Origin: Candidatus Aquicultor sp.
GTDB lineage: Bacteria > Actinomycetota > Aquicultoria > Aquicultorales > Aquicultoraceae
Length of the DNA stretch: 40,990 nt
Direction of reading: 5' to 3'
NCBI GenBank assembly: GCA_036504445.1
Contig: DASXVE010000008.1
Span: 1 to 40,990, forward strand
Shown here: piece after piece, positions 40,888 through 40,990 of the stretch
How the letters are laid out: each line of letters begins with the position of its first letter
How positions within the stretch are numbered: position 1 is the first letter of the stretch
The notes under the pieces: model-generated
The model's database searches: none
What the model was told of the DNA's origin: nothing
What the model saw: the letters and a program-made list of their open reading frames with translations, nothing else
Program-made: the position numbers and the translations under genes

Positions 40888-40990
40888 TATGTCGATCTCA
40901 GCACAAAGTTGCTGAAATCCTCAAAGACCCACTTGTTCTTCAGGGTCTGGTAGATGATGCCAAGCAACTTTTTTGCCGTAGCAATAATGG
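40888..40990 (-). mobile_element. 3' end of an IS110-family transposase gene, cut by window edge
   Basis: A minus-strand frame from the edge to TAA 40888-40890 reads IIATAKKLLGIIYQTLKNKW, then VFEDFSNFVLRST. This matches the end of IS110 (IS116/IS902) transposases, which act as DEDD recombinases. Only about 33 residues are in the window, so completeness cannot be judged. No terminal inverted repeat is expected in this family. Confidence 0.65.

Overview
The window reads as a chromosomal segment of a Gram-positive-type, probably anaerobic or microaerophilic bacterium. The main pointers are a MurT/GatD pair (amidation of lipid II glutamate), S-layer-homology (SLH) domain secretion, lipoproteins, a TspO protein, many TTG/GTG starts with strong GGAGG sites, and an Fe-S-rich redox protein. 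A deep-branching actinobacterial or Firmicutes-like lineage fits. This is inference; no rRNA or tRNA gene is present to settle it.

Layout. (1) 1-15.7 kb: mostly small independent housekeeping and signalling units. These are a partial pentatricopeptide-like repeat protein (running off the left edge), a HAD phosphatase, an SLH/phosphodiester-glycosidase surface protein, a membrane SpoIIE-type phosphatase, a metallophosphoesterase, a BlaI-type repressor, a MoaD-like protein, a membrane Fe-S protein, TspO, a GYD protein, a cupredoxin, a cyclophilin lipoprotein, a cytochrome c lipoprotein, a cold-shock protein and a 55-residue protein. Most are bounded by clear hairpin terminators. (2) 15.7-23.3 kb: envelope and signalling genes. 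These are gatD-murT with a decayed uppP tail, an OmpR/histidine-kinase pair, two tandem membrane-anchored LuxR-type regulators, an alpha/beta hydrolase pseudogene and a DUF347 membrane protein. (3) 23.5-35.3 kb: a complete type I-E CRISPR-Cas locus. The cas3-cas8e-cse2-cas7-cas5-cas6e-cas1-cas2 operon and its array all read on the minus strand, with 43 perfect repeats and 42 spacers. (4) 35.3-41 kb: a decayed accessory region with two broken toxin-antitoxin modules, short dispersed repeats, an HXXEE membrane protein, a YCF48-like repeat protein, hypothetical proteins and the 3' end of an IS110-like transposase at the right edge.

How the parts work together. Cas3 plus the Cse1-Cse2-Cas7-Cas5-Cas6e Cascade would interfere with DNA matching the spacers, and Cas1-Cas2 would add spacers at the leader on the right side of the array. 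MurT and GatD form one enzyme. The response regulator and kinase overlap by 4 nt, and the two LuxR genes overlap by 8 nt, so both pairs look translationally coupled.

The least-explained items are: the 279-nt gap inside the cas operon with a 12-nt exact half-repeat at its edge; in-phase half-repeats at both ends of the array; the 32-residue PPR-like repeats fused to a cyclase-like remnant; the paired membrane LuxR regulators; and a set of short repeated gene tails in the right-hand region. No wholly new defence system could be established from the sequence alone.
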